Shown here in pieces: positions 44,665 to 55,179 of a stretch of 64,000 nt of DNA. The notes below the pieces were generated by a model. It had not been told where the DNA came from, made no database searches, and saw nothing but the letters and a program-made list of their open reading frames with translations. The stretch spans positions 21,163,432-21,227,431 of the forward strand of contig NC_052505.1 of NCBI RefSeq assembly GCF_014356525.2. Reading direction: 5' to 3'. The stretch is from Nilaparvata lugens (lineage: Eukaryota; Arthropoda; Insecta; Hemiptera; Delphacidae). Numbering within the stretch: the stretch's first letter is position 1; each line of letters starts with the position of its first letter. Both the position numbers and the translations under genes were made by a program.

Positions 44665-45780
44665 ATGAGCTCAAGTAAAACACCGAAGGTTAATAATAGA
44701 AATGTAAACATAGCGAGAGTACTTACGCGTTCCCAAAACCAAAATTCAAAAACGCCAAAACCAAAAACCCCAGTTCTTCAAACTACTTTAGCTGAAAAAG
44801 TTGCTCAACTACAAAGTAGCCACACTAATTTAAAAAACCAATTAGAAGTAACTTTAAAAACGTCTGAGGAAGAAAGGTTAGGGATGGTAGAAGAAATTAA
44901 ATCTTTGGAACTGATTATAAAATTACAAGATGAAGACCATAAAAAAGAAATACTAAATCTAAAAAATCAATGTAGTCTAATGTCGGAGGAAATAAAGAAA
45001 CTAAAATCTAAATTTGATAATACTAAATGTATGATAGAACCTCCGTCCAAATGCAAAAAAATAGAATCTAACCTAAATGATGGGAAATGCTCTGAAAATG
45101 GTCGAAATAAAACGTACAGTGAGGTTTTGAAGACAGCAACCAAAAATATAGCTGAGGGAAATAAAGATAGGAAAGGGAGAGTTCTGCTACTGACGTCCAG
45201 TCATGGACGTGATTGCAGTGATCTCCTTGATAAAAGATTAAAAAATAAATTTGATGTCCAATGTTTTTTCAAGTCAAGTGCATCAATTAATGCAGTTGTA
45301 GAGTCAGCTAGGGAACAAACTAAAGACTTCGATGAAAATGACTATCTAATTGTACTGGGTGGCTCAAATAATATAAATGAACCTAACTTGAATCATCTTC
45401 CTCAAGTAACAGAAAAAATCAAGGAAATTGTGCCACTCAGCAAAAAAACAAACTTAATAATAAGTACTATTCCTAATAGGTTTGATAGGCCAGAATTAAA
45501 TGAAGCAATCAATTCGACAAACAAATCAATCCATAATACAATCAACAGCCTAAAAAATAAGAATTCTAAACAACTGGGGATTTGTTTTCTAAATGAAAGG
45601 CTGAAAAGACATAACTTCACTAATCATGGGTTGCATCTAAATCGATCTGGCAAAGTAATCTTTTGTAATAGATTGGCAGAGCTGATTGAAAGCCGTTTGC
45701 AATCCTCTGGTTTAAAAACAGTCAAAAAAACAAATAACGATTTTTTAGTAAATTGGCTCAAAACAGGGAAAGGGAAATAG
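44665..45780 (+). CDS. ORF1 of element 3: coiled coil plus SGNH esterase
   Basis: The first ATG in the frame is at 44665 (MSSSKTPKV), giving about 371 residues. Residues about 40-120 form a Lys/Glu/Leu coiled coil (EEERLGMVEEIKSLELIIKL). The second half is an SGNH hydrolase-like domain: VLLLTSSHGRD with the nucleophile position, IVLGGSNN, a Pro/Asn-rich block, and the His-containing HNFTNHGLHLN. It would bind and package element RNA; whether the esterase acts on lipid is not known. It ends with TAG at 45778-45780 and overlaps ORF2 in the -1 frame. All blocks are intact, unlike element 1. Confidence 0.88.
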   Translation: MSSSKTPKVNNRNVNIARVLTRSQNQNSKTPKPKTPVLQTTLAEKVAQLQSSHTNLKNQLEVTLKTSEEERLGMVEEIKSLELIIKLQDEDHKKEILNLKNQCSLMSEEIKKLKSKFDNTKCMIEPPSKCKKIESNLNDGKCSENGRNKTYSEVLKTATKNIAEGNKDRKGRVLLLTSSHGRDCSDLLDKRLKNKFDVQCFFKSSASINAVVESAREQTKDFDENDYLIVLGGSNNINEPNLNHLPQVTEKIKEIVPLSKKTNLIISTIPNRFDRPELNEAINSTNKSIHNTINSLKNKNSKQLGICFLNERLKRHNFTNHGLHLNRSGKVIFCNRLAELIESRLQSSGLKTVKKTNNDFLVNWLKTGKGK

Positions 45781-48707
45781 CTACAAATGCTAGAGATAGA
45801 GTAGCACAAGATGGTAAGGTTTTTAGTATTTATCATCAAAATATTCAGTATCTTCGCAACAAAATTGACAGATTAGAAGTATTTCTTAAACATGAGGATC
45901 CTGACATTGTTATTTTCACAGAGCATGGCTTAAAAATAAAGGAAATAAATCAAGTTAGGATTCCAGGCTATTCACTGAGATCAGAATTTTGTAGAATAGC
46001 TCATAGAAGTGGTGGTGTATGTATATTCACTAGCAATGCTAAACATATCCAAACTTATGAACTGGATTTTGTTAAGAGATTTTCTGTTGAGATGGATTTA
46101 GAGGTGACAGGACTAAGGTTAAAAATTGATGATCGATTTGAGGTAGTAGTGTTAGGTATCTATAGGTCACCAAATGGAGACTGGCAAAAATTTTGTGAGC
46201 TGCTCCATACACTTTTGGAAATTACAACCGCTCGTTTCACAAATGTTATAGTAGTAGGAGATTTCAATACCGATTTTGCCAGGCAGGATAAAATGACAGA
46301 GGATATTAGAGATATTATTAATATGAATAATTTAGAAATTAAGGTCCACGAATATACAAGAGTAACTCGAACTTCACAGACAATTATTGATAATATCCTC
46401 ACAAATATAGAAGGTTGTAGTGTCAGGTTAGGTAGCTCAGATCTATCAGATCATAACTATCAAATTTTAGATGTTAAGTTGCAGGGCCAGAATCCAAGCA
46501 GAAAAAAAACTTTTGTGAAAGAAATTCAGCAATATGAGCTAGGAAATATAAATTGTTTGAAGCAGGAACTGCTTCAAGAAAATTGGAGTAGTGTTTATAA
46601 CAGTTGTAACCTAAATTACAAATATAAGCAATTCATTGATACTCTAAGATTTCACATTAGTGTATGCTGTCCAATAAAAAAAGTCAAAGTAAAAAGTAAA
46701 TTAAACAAAGTAGATGAATGGATAACTGAAGATATCCTTACTCAAAGAAATATTGTTAGGGAAGCTTATGAGGAATTTAAATTAGTGAGGGATGTTCCGA
46801 GTGAGGTCAAATACAAATGTCTAAAGAAAAACTATGCAAAAGAAGTGAGGAAAGCTAAGTGTAAGAAAACAGCTGAAATATTAACAACTAGTACCAATTT
46901 TAACTCTGCTGTTTGGGAGGTAATTAATAGAAATAGGAGAGCAGCTCAAAAGGATACAGTTATTAATGTCCCTAGGATAATCGATGAACATGGAAATTAT
47001 ATGGATGATAGTATAGACATTTGTAACTTTTTCAATAAATATTATCAACAGGTTGCATATAATCTCCAAAAGTCACTGAACACTAATACTTATAATACAA
47101 CTACATTAAATGCTGAGCCAATTGAAAAGGTATTTAAATTTCATCCATTATCAAGAGATGAGTTGTCAAGAATAATAAAAAATTTGAATAACAAAAAAAC
47201 AGTAGGATTGGATGGGGTCTCAAGCAAAATTTTAAAAGAATGTGAAAATGAATTACTGGACCCTTTATTGCATCTCCTTAATACTTCACTAGAGCAGGGT
47301 ATTTTCCCTGATGATCTGAAACAAGGAAAAATTTTGCCAATTTTCAAGAGCGGTGATTCTGAAAGAGTTGAAAATTATAGACCCATTAGTATTCTAAATG
47401 TAATAAGTAAAATTTTTGAAAGAGTAGTTTTAAATAGGTTATTGATGCACCTGGAAGAAATTAATTTCATATGTGATGAACAGCATGGGTTCCAGAAAGG
47501 GAAATCTACTAAGACTGCAATAGTATCCCTTGTTGAAAGACTAATAGATATAATAGATTCAGGTGAGAAGGCAGCCGCAATATTTCTTGATTTATCCAAA
47601 GCTTTTGATTGTGTGAACCATAGAATATTATTGGAAATACTAAAAACTGTAGGTGTGAATGATATAGAACTAAAATGGTTTGAATCATATCTCATAGGTA
47701 GAAACCAGTGTGTTGAGCTTACCAAGGTGGATGGGAATGAAATAGTAAAAATTAAATCTCAAAAACTGGAGGTCCAGGCTGGAGTACCTCAAGGCTCAAT
47801 TCTGAGTCCCTTACTGTTTCTGTTGTATGTGAACCAATTACCAAAAGAGTTAAAAGATCACAGAGCTCTGTTGTTTGCTGATGACACATCGCTTATCTTT
47901 AACAATTATTTATTAGATAGTCTAGAAATAAATGCTTTTACTGGAGTACAGTCAATTGTCCAATTCTTGAAGCAAAGGCAATTAACAATAAATAGTAAGA
48001 AATGTCAATTCCTACAATTCAAAAGTAAATATAATTCAGTAGAGGATAGAGAAATAAATGTGTTTGTAGAGGAAAATGAATTAGACCAAGAAGAGAAAGT
48101 AGCATTCTTGGGAATTTTATTGGACAGGAAATTAACATGGCATCCTTACATTGAGAGGATATGTAATAAGATATCATCTGGGGTATTTGTCCTGCGGCAG
48201 CTTGCTAGGCTGAATGATAAAAAACTACTGTTAACTGCTTACCATGGACTTATACTATCTCATATTAGGTATGCTATTTTAGTATGGGGTAATTCATCTC
48301 AACAAAATATGGACAGAGTGTTTAAGATTCAAAAGAAGGCACTCAGATGTATAGAGAAAGTGAATAGGTTAGACTCTTGTAGGCCTTTATTTAAAAAGCT
48401 TGGTCTATTAACTGTGCCATCTTTGTATGTATATGAAGTTGTAATGCATGTGAAAAAGAGTGGTGTGATCCAGAATTCAGATGTTCATGAGTATAATACG
48501 CGAAAAAGAGCAGATTATCATATAATGGGTCACAATAGTAGGTTATTTGAACAAAAACCAGATTATATTGGTAGGAAATTTTATAACAAGCTACCTCAAA
48601 TCTTGAAAAGTAATGATGATTTGAAGATTTTCAAAAAACAAATGAAAAAATATTTAGTTGATAAAGCTTTTTATAGTGCACAAGAATTCCTTTCAAACCT
48701 AAACTAG
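45738..48707 (+). CDS. ORF2 of element 3: AP endonuclease and reverse transcriptase
   Basis: The frame is open from 45738, just after a TAA at 45735-45737. It has no ATG before residue 180, so ordinary initiation cannot give a whole protein. Counting from 45753: YHQNIQ with N30, TEHGL with E57, VVGDFN with D170 and LSDHN with D233/H234 mark the endonuclease. The reverse transcriptase has NNKKTVGLDGVSSKIL, YRPISILNVISK, FLDLSKAFD (near 612), GVPQGSILSP and FADD (708-711). The C-terminal region has RYAILVWGNS and CRPLFKKLGLLTVPSLYVYE. Every catalytic position I can check is present. Confidence 0.94.
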   Translation, partial: RFFSKLAQNREREIATNARDRVAQDGKVFSIYHQNIQYLRNKIDRLEVFLKHEDPDIVIFTEHGLKIKEINQVRIPGYSLRSEFCRIAHRSGGVCIFTSNAKHIQTYELDFVKRFSVEMDLEVTGLRLKIDDRFEVVVLGIYRSPNGDWQKFCELLHTLLEITTARFTNVIVVGDFNTDFARQDKMTEDIRDIINMNNLEIKVHEYTRVTRTSQTIIDNILTNIEGCSVRLGSSDLSDHNYQILDVKLQGQNPSRKKTFVKEIQQYELGNINCLKQELLQENWSSVYNSCNLNYKYKQFIDTLRFHISVCCPIKKVKVKSKLNKVDEWITEDILTQRNIVREAYEEFKLVRDVPSEVKYKCLKKNYAKEVRKAKCKKTAEILTTSTNFNSAVWEVINRNRRAAQKDTVINVPRIIDEHGNYMDDSIDICNFFNKYYQQVAYNLQKSLNTNTYNTTTLNAEPIEKVFKFHPLSRDELSRIIKNLNNKKTVGLDGVSSKILKECENELLDPLLHLLNTSLEQGIFPDDLKQGKILPIFKSGDSERVENYRPISILNVISKIFERVVLNRLLMHLEEINFICDEQHGFQKGKSTKTAIVSLVERLIDIIDSGEKAAAIFLDLSKAFDCVNHRILLEILKTVGVNDIELKWFESYLIGRNQCVELTKVDGNEIVKIKSQKLEVQAGVPQGSILSPLLFLLYVNQLPKELKDHRALLFADDTSLIFNNYLLDSLEINAFTGVQSIVQFLKQRQLTINSKKCQFLQFKSKYNSVEDREINVFVEENELDQEEKVAFLGILLDRKLTWHPYIERICNKISSGVFVLRQLARLNDKKLLLTAYHGLILSHIRYAILVWGNSSQQNMDRVFKIQKKALRCIEKVNRLDSCRPLFKKLGLLTVPSLYVYEVVMHVKKSGVIQNSDVHEYNTRKRADYHIMGHNSRLFEQKPDYIGRKFYNKLPQILKSNDDLKIFKKQMKKYLVDKAFYSAQEFLSNLN
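45741..45747 (+). promoter_or_regulatory. Candidate -1 frameshift heptamer T TTT TTA
   Basis: ORF1 codons here are GAT TTT TTA GTA, so the heptamer is in the X XXY YYZ register. It is the same heptamer used at the HIV-1 gag-pol junction. After a -1 slip the next codon begins at 45747 in the ORF2 frame, four bases after that frame's upstream limit. A weak 5-bp stem (45780-45784 with 45801-45805) is too far downstream to be convincing as a stimulator. Confidence 0.62.
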
Positions 48708-48785
48708 GTTGAACTACTTAGTGTTAGAATTATTATGTAATAACATGACTTGTCTTATACTCCATGACTGGAGTCTTTAGGACGT

Positions 48786-48791
<6 letters not shown>

Positions 48792-48819
<28 letters not shown>
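48792..48819 (+). repeat. Poly-A tail of element 3
   Basis: 28 consecutive A residues; the flank resumes with CTGTTCATTATTG as at the empty site. Confidence 0.92.
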
Positions 48820-48820
<1 letters not shown>

Positions 48821-49470
48821 TGTTCATTATTGTTTAAAATAATCAATTATATTTTACTCATCAAGGAAAAATATTCTTGAATGATCTAATAGAATATTTC
48901 CAGGATTGAATTTAAGTATGTTTTCAATTGATTATTATTTATTTTTGCATTGTTGAAGAACGATCTGGAAACGTTGCGGAGCTAGAAAAGGATAGCTCCA
49001 TCTGCTTTGTTGGATGATAGACAAGGATAGCAACGCCAATGTTGATCAGGTACTGCCATTATAACGAAGACCTCACTATTTGCTTGAATCCTATCAGAAT
49101 TAAGTGATTGAGATAGAGATTTGAAAGAATCAAAGTTAATTTTGAAATAAGAACTCACACTTAAAAGTAAAGAGACTTCTCCACTAACCTTTGAGTCATG
49201 AAGTAGGGTAGCCAAACCTTCGTCTTGAAGTTCAAACAGTTGTACATTTATTTCACTAACCACTGAATTATCACTGTTGTAATATTGCACTAATTAACTT
49301 CGGTTCTAAATTTCACTAATAAAATTCCGGACGTAACAACATAGGCTTCACTATAAGAACTGTTGAAGGCTTCACTCTATAGAAGGTATTCCAATGTTCG
49401 TCTATGAGAATGACGCTGAAATTTTATAATCTGAAACAAAAAACTTCATAAGTTTAACTGAAAAAAAACT

Positions 49471-50320
49471 ATCCAGTATAAAGAAATGATTGTGAAATAG
49501 TATATTTCGCACCTAGAGCAGAAAATGAGATTTTTCTGGTTCCAAATCGGTTTTCAAGTCCAAGGCCGTAGGCCGAGGACTAGAAAAGATTGAGAGTGCA
49601 ACATCAAAATCAGTTGAAAATGTAGCTGCAACTTCATAATCTGAATTTTTTAGTTCAACTGTGAAACACAACATTGAAAAAAAAATTCATCATATAGTAA
49701 AATTATAAGAAGGTGATGATCAATATGATGCAATGGTAATGGTACAATATATGACTATTATAATCCCAAAAAATGCCTGACATAACATTCAAGACAACAT
49801 ATATGTGACTAGAATGCAATAAATAACATAATTCCAACACATTCCTGACATAATGTTCAAGACATATAGTAAAAATGCATCAAGTAACCACACACAACCT
49901 GTTCAAGATGCAACATAGATCTTTCTAAGCATGCAATGAACCAGAACATACGTAAGAAACAGTGCAAAAACAAATGTTGATAAAATTCTCAACTTGTTCT
50001 AGAAGCAACAAAGATCATTCAAAGCATGCACACAGTTAACATGGAGAAAAAGAATTCAGCTTCTGAGAAGATGGGCTGAGATGAATCTGATGCACAGGAC
50101 TTGTAACAGAAACACAAGAAACAAACACAATGTAGATAAAAAACACAAATTAAAAATGTAAAATGATCACTAAACGCATGCACAGAGTGAAAATGAAGAA
50201 ATAACTGAGATCTAATGTATATTTGAGAAGAGATGCTGCGATGAACCTGAAACATATGGTACTTGAAAACAAATGAATTGTATAATATAAATTGTAAAAT
50301 AGAATAATTTTGATATTAGT
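49471..50320. other. Noncoding region with degenerate repeats
   Basis: No gene. Between 49880 and 50260, words such as AGCATGCA, CACA(C/G)AGTTAA/GTGAAAATG, TTGAGAAGA and ACTTGTAACAG recur about every 120-170 bases, a decayed tandem array just outside the 9-kb inverted structure. Confidence 0.4.
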
Positions 50321-51697
50321 TGCCGTGCTACCAATTTCTCCTAAATCGGTTGGATAGCAAATTTTCACCTATTAACCTAAGGAAGGTTATCGGCTCCAAC
50401 GTAATAGATTCTTGGTAAACTATGAATGGATCTATCGCCTATGAATGAGAAATCCAGTTTTCAGAGCAAATGAACTTATAATCTTCAGAAGAATTTTGGC
50501 AATACACTACACAAATACACAAAGAACAATATCTTACACGCTTAAGCATCTAAAGTCACTACAAGCTGAATACTTATCCAAATTTATATAGTTGAAAACA
50601 ATGGCTATAGGCTTGTATACACACAAATCAAAATACACAAACTTAGACACCATAAAACTGTTCAAAACTCAATTTAAAACATTAATAATCCACTTAAACA
50701 GAAAAATATTCAGAGAGCACAAAATCAGAACACACGCTGCCAGCCATTATTTTCTAGAAGAAGGAAGCCTGGCAGGCATAAGGGTACAGAGCAAACCAAC
50801 TTCTAACAGTGTCGATGTCATGGACACGTCACCAAAAAAATTATAAATAACAAGTTTAGAATTCACATTTTATATTAATTTGTTCTCAATAAAACTTTAT
50901 TTTGAAACTGTTATTTTAAATTTTATATATCCTCTATATTATCTGTTAATTCTGTTAACTCTGTTTACAGAGTTTGTTTTTTCAGTGATACCATTGAGCA
51001 TGCAACACAATCATTTATGATAAATTCTCAGTCAAAAAGTTGTCCGTATATCAATGACTCTGATATTTACTATAAAGTTTTATAGATCTCGAATTGAAGA
51101 TTCGATTCCAATCGAGAAAAAATGTAATATTACAAATACCCCCCTCTTGACATAAAAAATTTTACTGTTTGAAAATTTAAAGAAAAAAATTACATTGACC
51201 CAAATGGAAAATTTTGAATTGTAAATTCGAGAACAGTAACAATTTTTCTATAAAAACATTACATGTTGTCCTATAATATTGAAAATTATTATAAAAATTC
51301 ATCAATAGCATTTGTTATATGTTTCCAAACAATATTTCAAAGTATAGAATATCAAAATTACTTTTGATTTAGCTTTATAATTTAAAGGAAAATATCTCAA
51401 CAGAAAGTTTAATATATAAAGAATAGTTTTTTGAAATTGCACATAGATTTAATAGATAGAAAAATTCAATTTTTATTGCATGAAAAAAAATTTAGTATGT
51501 TGAATAAAAAAATTTATTATTATTTTTTTTTTAAATGAATTGATGAATTGTTACATTTAATTTTCACATAAAATTTCCATAAATCAAAAAATGTTCATTT
51601 CTTTCACTATTGATGCGGTTGATTTTATTGATGCAAATTTTGGAAAACAGTCCGTTAAGGCACTCAGTATGATTTTCAGTTAAGTGTGACTCCAGTG

Positions 51698-51950
51698 TGA
51701 TGACGTTAGTGTTGGGCTGATCCGAATACTCGTAGTGTTGGGCTGATCTGGATGCACGTAGTGTTGGGCTGATACTTGTAGTCGACTGATGCATATCAAA
51801 CTCGATACAGGTGACATCTCAGTTAGCATTGCCTCATGCTTGTAGTAGACGGCTGCATACCAAACTCGATACAGGTGACATCTCAGTTAGCATTGCCTCA
51901 TGCTTGTAGTAGACGGCTGCATTCCAAACTCGATACAGAGTCACGTAAAT
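51698..51950 (+). repeat. Short tandem duplications inside the left arm
   Basis: GTAGTGTTGGGCTGAT occurs three times with a period of about 30 bp. A unit of about 64 bp (AAACTCGATACAGGTGACA... CTTGTAGTAGACGGCTGCAT) occurs about three times. The right arm has fewer copies (57841-57990). Confidence 0.8.
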
Positions 51951-52261
51951 TTTGTATCATATTTGTAATTATACAATGTACATTTCAGGCTTGAAATGAC
52001 AATGTAATTCGTTTTTTGGAAAAGAGATAGACGCTGCATACAGGATTAATTTAGGTGAGGATTAATTTAGGTAAGGTTTGGTTTTTTGATATTTTCAGTG
52101 TTCAAGGTTTAGAGTTCTGCATACAGGAATAATTTAGGAGAGGATTTTTGAATCAATTCTTTCATGATACTGTGACTGTTATTCTGAATTCAAAGTTGCG
52201 AACGTGAACATGGATGGCAATTACCTCCAGGTAATGTAGTAGTGTTGAAGTTTGAGATACA

Positions 52262-52625
52262 AGGTCAACAATAAGCGTTGGCATTGTCATTGGCGTATGC
52301 TTTGGTGTCGGCATTGGCATCGGCGTTGATATTGGCATTGGCATCAGCATTGGCACAGGCATTGGCATCGGCGTAGATATTGGCATTGGCATCAGCATAG
52401 GCATCGGCGTAGTTATTGGCGTAGATATTGACATCAGTGTAGATATTGTCGTAGTTATTGGCATTGATATTGGTGTAGGCATCAGCGTAGATATTGGTGT
52501 AGTTATTAGTGTAGTTATTGGTGTAGATATTGACATTGTTGTAGGCATCAGCGTAGATATTGGTGTAGACATCAGCGTGGATATTGGTGTAGTTATTGGT
52601 GTAGGTAGTGGCATAGTTATTGGTG
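52262..52625 (+). repeat. Minisatellite of GGCATTGGCATCGGCG-type units (left)
   Basis: Hexamer-based units (GGCATT, GGCGTA, GATATT) repeat for about 360 bp. The complement is at 57223-57500. Confidence 0.85.
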
Positions 52626-54345
52626 TTCAATTGATGAGTCACACTAGTTCGAAAATCACCCAAATGTTCTTAACACTCTTCATGGCGTTCACTTGTTGTC
52701 GATTTCGAGATTCATGTGATAATTATTTCAATGTTAATGTCTGTGCTCTACCTGTTATCTTAAAATGCTTATAAACTAAAAGGAAAATTTTGATTAGGCT
52801 ATCAATACAATCTAATACACATGAAAATTATTTTAAGTATATAATCAATATAAAATTGAAATTTGTTAACATCTTATTATACAGTCAGCAATACATAAAT
52901 TGTGAAATTTGGAGACATCAATTACAAAATTTCACTAGAAAAAAAAAATTTCATTTCCATTTATTCATTGTTCAAATATTTTATAAAAAGCAAATTATTC
53001 AATATTATTAATCATCGTTTGTTGGATACTATAGTTTATTTCGACTTTTCAATGTTCTAAACACAAACTACATTTCATGACAAAAATTTACTATCAATTA
53101 TTAAACAAGAAATCATTCAAAACATCAATAATATTTTGCTTCAAAGGCAATCAATATTCATAAGTCAACAGCATCTATGGCAATCAAAATTATTAATCAA
53201 CACAAAAAATATTATCTCATTACTGCCTCTCTAAGTCATAACCTCTGTTATTCCTTCTCTAGGCAATAATGGGTTTCCATCTCAAAAAACAATCACATAC
53301 CAGCAAAATTCTAATCAACAAACCCCACTAAAATTCTACATACACTCCAGCATCCATTTCAAACGATAATCAATCATATCAAAATTTATAGAACAAACAG
53401 TTTTTAAAAAATTTTAGAAAAAGACATCAATTACAAAAACTTTAGAGAAATTCTAACCTTTAACTCATTTCAATTAATAATATAACAAGACGTTTTTATT
53501 TAATGAAAACATTATTACTCAAGTTAACTTTCATTAATACATCTCATATATATGGCTACACAATTCATTAATACTTTCAAATTTTAAAGTTTATTTATTA
53601 TAACAAAAGAATTTATACATAAGAATAGATTTCAGCATGTTCTAAATTGAACCATTTATTTTTTAAATAATTTCATAATTTGAAGACTGTATAATAAATA
53701 CAAACATTTCAAGATTACAATACAAAGATGATCAAGATGGATAATGGGTAAATAAGTTCCCTAAAAATACAAACAAGAGAAAAAGAAAATTGGGTAAATA
53801 AATTTCCTAAATAATACAAAGAAGAGAAAGATTAATTAGAGCCTATCCTACATGTCAGTACTGAACTTTCATAAGGAAGTATATTTAATAAAAATATACT
53901 GAAAATGAGAAAATGGGACATAATTTGCTCTGAAAAACCTAATTACCTAATATGATACCTGAAAAAAATAGACATAATTAAAATATGTAATACATGATGA
54001 AAAAATATACCGCGAGCAAAAAATTATTTACACTACAATGGATAGATTTTAGAAAAGTTAAGTTTCATCAACAATTAAAAGATTAGGAAAATAAGCTACT
54101 ATTTTAACTTCCAAAATTATTTCAGAAAAATACAAATTTAAATGACTATGGACAAGATTGGTTAAGATATGCATCATAGAAGAATTTTACTGAACATTAC
54201 ACAAAGACAGGAAAGAATCGAAATTTGAAAAGATTAAGGGCCAAGAAAAATAGGCTACAGGAAAGAAAAAAGACACAATTATGGACTCTTACCATACACT
54301 GCGTAGCGATTATGCTATTCTGAATCCCAGCATAACACAGGATTC
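52626..54345. other. Noncoding AT-rich core segment
   Basis: No frame or repeat that I can support. Confidence 0.35.
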
Positions 54346-55149
54346 CTAATCATTGTGTGCTGGGGAATACCCTTTCATCATGTGATTCACAGTCATCATC
54401 TTGTAAGTAAGCAACTTGAAACAACCTTTGAATACTAACACATCAATGGAAACTTTGTGCTTTGTTTTCTTCAAGAACATGATTTTATTCATGGGTTCAT
54501 TTGTTTTAACAAAGCCATTTTGCTCACAAAAGTCAGTCATGTTCACAAGATAATGCTTTGCATACACCTTTTCAATTTTCAGTTGAAGGTTGAATTCATC
54601 AACTTGATTCAAAGCAAGATTCATTTTGTTTACATTGTTCCTAACCTCTACAGAAACCTGTCTCATGTAAACATTCACTTTACTTACTGTTTTCCTAACA
54701 TTCAATTTGGCAATACTACTTTCTTTACTGTTGACTTTCAATAAAGGCAACTCCCTACCTACTACATTACTCAATTCTACTATCTTACTGGGATTTACTT
54801 TTTCAATAACATTAACTAGGCCTACATTATCTGAAACTTGAACTAATTGATCTTGAATCTCAACACTACTATCATCCTGCTTCAATTTGTTTTCATCTTC
54901 ATGATTATCACTCAATGTTTCATGTGCATTTTTCAATAGAAGGTTTATACTAACCTGCTCTAGTCTAATGCTAGCAAATTCTTGCTTCATCTCATCAAAC
55001 CTAGCATTTTGATCTTGTTTCAAATTATCAATCTTAGCATTTTGCTTATCAAACAGTTGTGTTAAGGCAGCTATTAACTCATCATCATTTTTAATATTTT
55101 TCATATTGTATGCCATTTTGCTAGTCTGCACAGATAATATATCCATAAG
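54346..55149 (-). CDS. Coiled-coil, gag-like protein of unknown function
   Basis: The frame is open to 55179 (GTG); the first ATG is at 55149 (MDILSVQTSKMAYN), giving about 267 residues. Residues 15-80 are a charged coiled coil (LFDKQNAKIDNLKQDQNARF, then DEMKQEF). The middle is acidic and Ser/Val-rich. The C-terminus is Lys/Met/Val-rich and lacks a zinc knuckle. Such N-terminal coils occur in gag proteins of insect LTR elements, but no domain proves it. It lies inside the foldback core on the opposite strand to the gag-like frame at 56637. Confidence 0.45.
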   Translation of the reverse strand, partial: LMDILSVQTSKMAYNMKNIKNDDELIAALTQLFDKQNAKIDNLKQDQNARFDEMKQEFASIRLEQVSINLLLKNAHETLSDNHEDENKLKQDDSSVEIQDQLVQVSDNVGLVNVIEKVNPSKIVELSNVVGRELPLLKVNSKESSIAKLNVRKTVSKVNVYMRQVSVEVRNNVNKMNLALNQVDEFNLQLKIEKVYAKHYLVNMTDFCEQNGFVKTNEPMNKIMFLKKTKHKVSIDVLVFKGCFKLLTYKMMTVNHMMKGYSPAHND

Positions 55150-55179
55150 GACTTGATCTCTCTTGAACCGATTTCCCAC

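Larger units (their letters stand above)
44431..48819 (+). mobile_element. Intact esterase-type non-LTR retrotransposon (element 3)
   Basis: About 4.39 kb: a 5' UTR of 234 bp, ORF1, a 43-bp overlap, ORF2, an 80-bp 3' UTR and 28 A residues. The ends are fixed by the empty paralogous site near 39740. The target duplication is at most AACT, because the poly-A makes the edge ambiguous. Both ORFs are free of stops and shifts. Relatives with an esterase ORF1 normally end in a microsatellite, so the poly-A is notable. It is potentially active on sequence grounds. Confidence 0.92.
43643..49470. repeat. Paralogous segment C2, split by element 3
   Basis: 43643-44430 and 48820-49470 follow segment C1. 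A MITE copy begins at 44309 and resumes after the insertion, ending at 49079. A short local triplication (CCACCGATGTTC) is near 43733-43785. Confidence 0.7.
50321..52625 (-). repeat. Left arm of a long inverted repeat
   Basis: About 2.3 kb matching the complement of 57223-59374. It starts with TGCCGTGCTACCAATTT. From outside to inside it has an AT-rich body (50840-51560), short tandem duplications (51698-51950) and a hexanucleotide-based minisatellite (52262-52625). No gene is supported in it. Confidence 0.78.

Noticed and set aside
45779..45805. Stimulatory stem-loop for the frameshift in element 3
   Set aside because: GCTAC/GTAGC gives only five pairs with a 16-base loop and starts over 30 bases after the heptamer, too far for a typical stimulator.
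52162..52614. Met/Pro/Thr repeat protein frames in both foldback arms (also 57290-57616)
   Set aside because: They follow from a stop-free hexanucleotide minisatellite. The conserved C-terminal stretch is explained by the arms being recent DNA copies.
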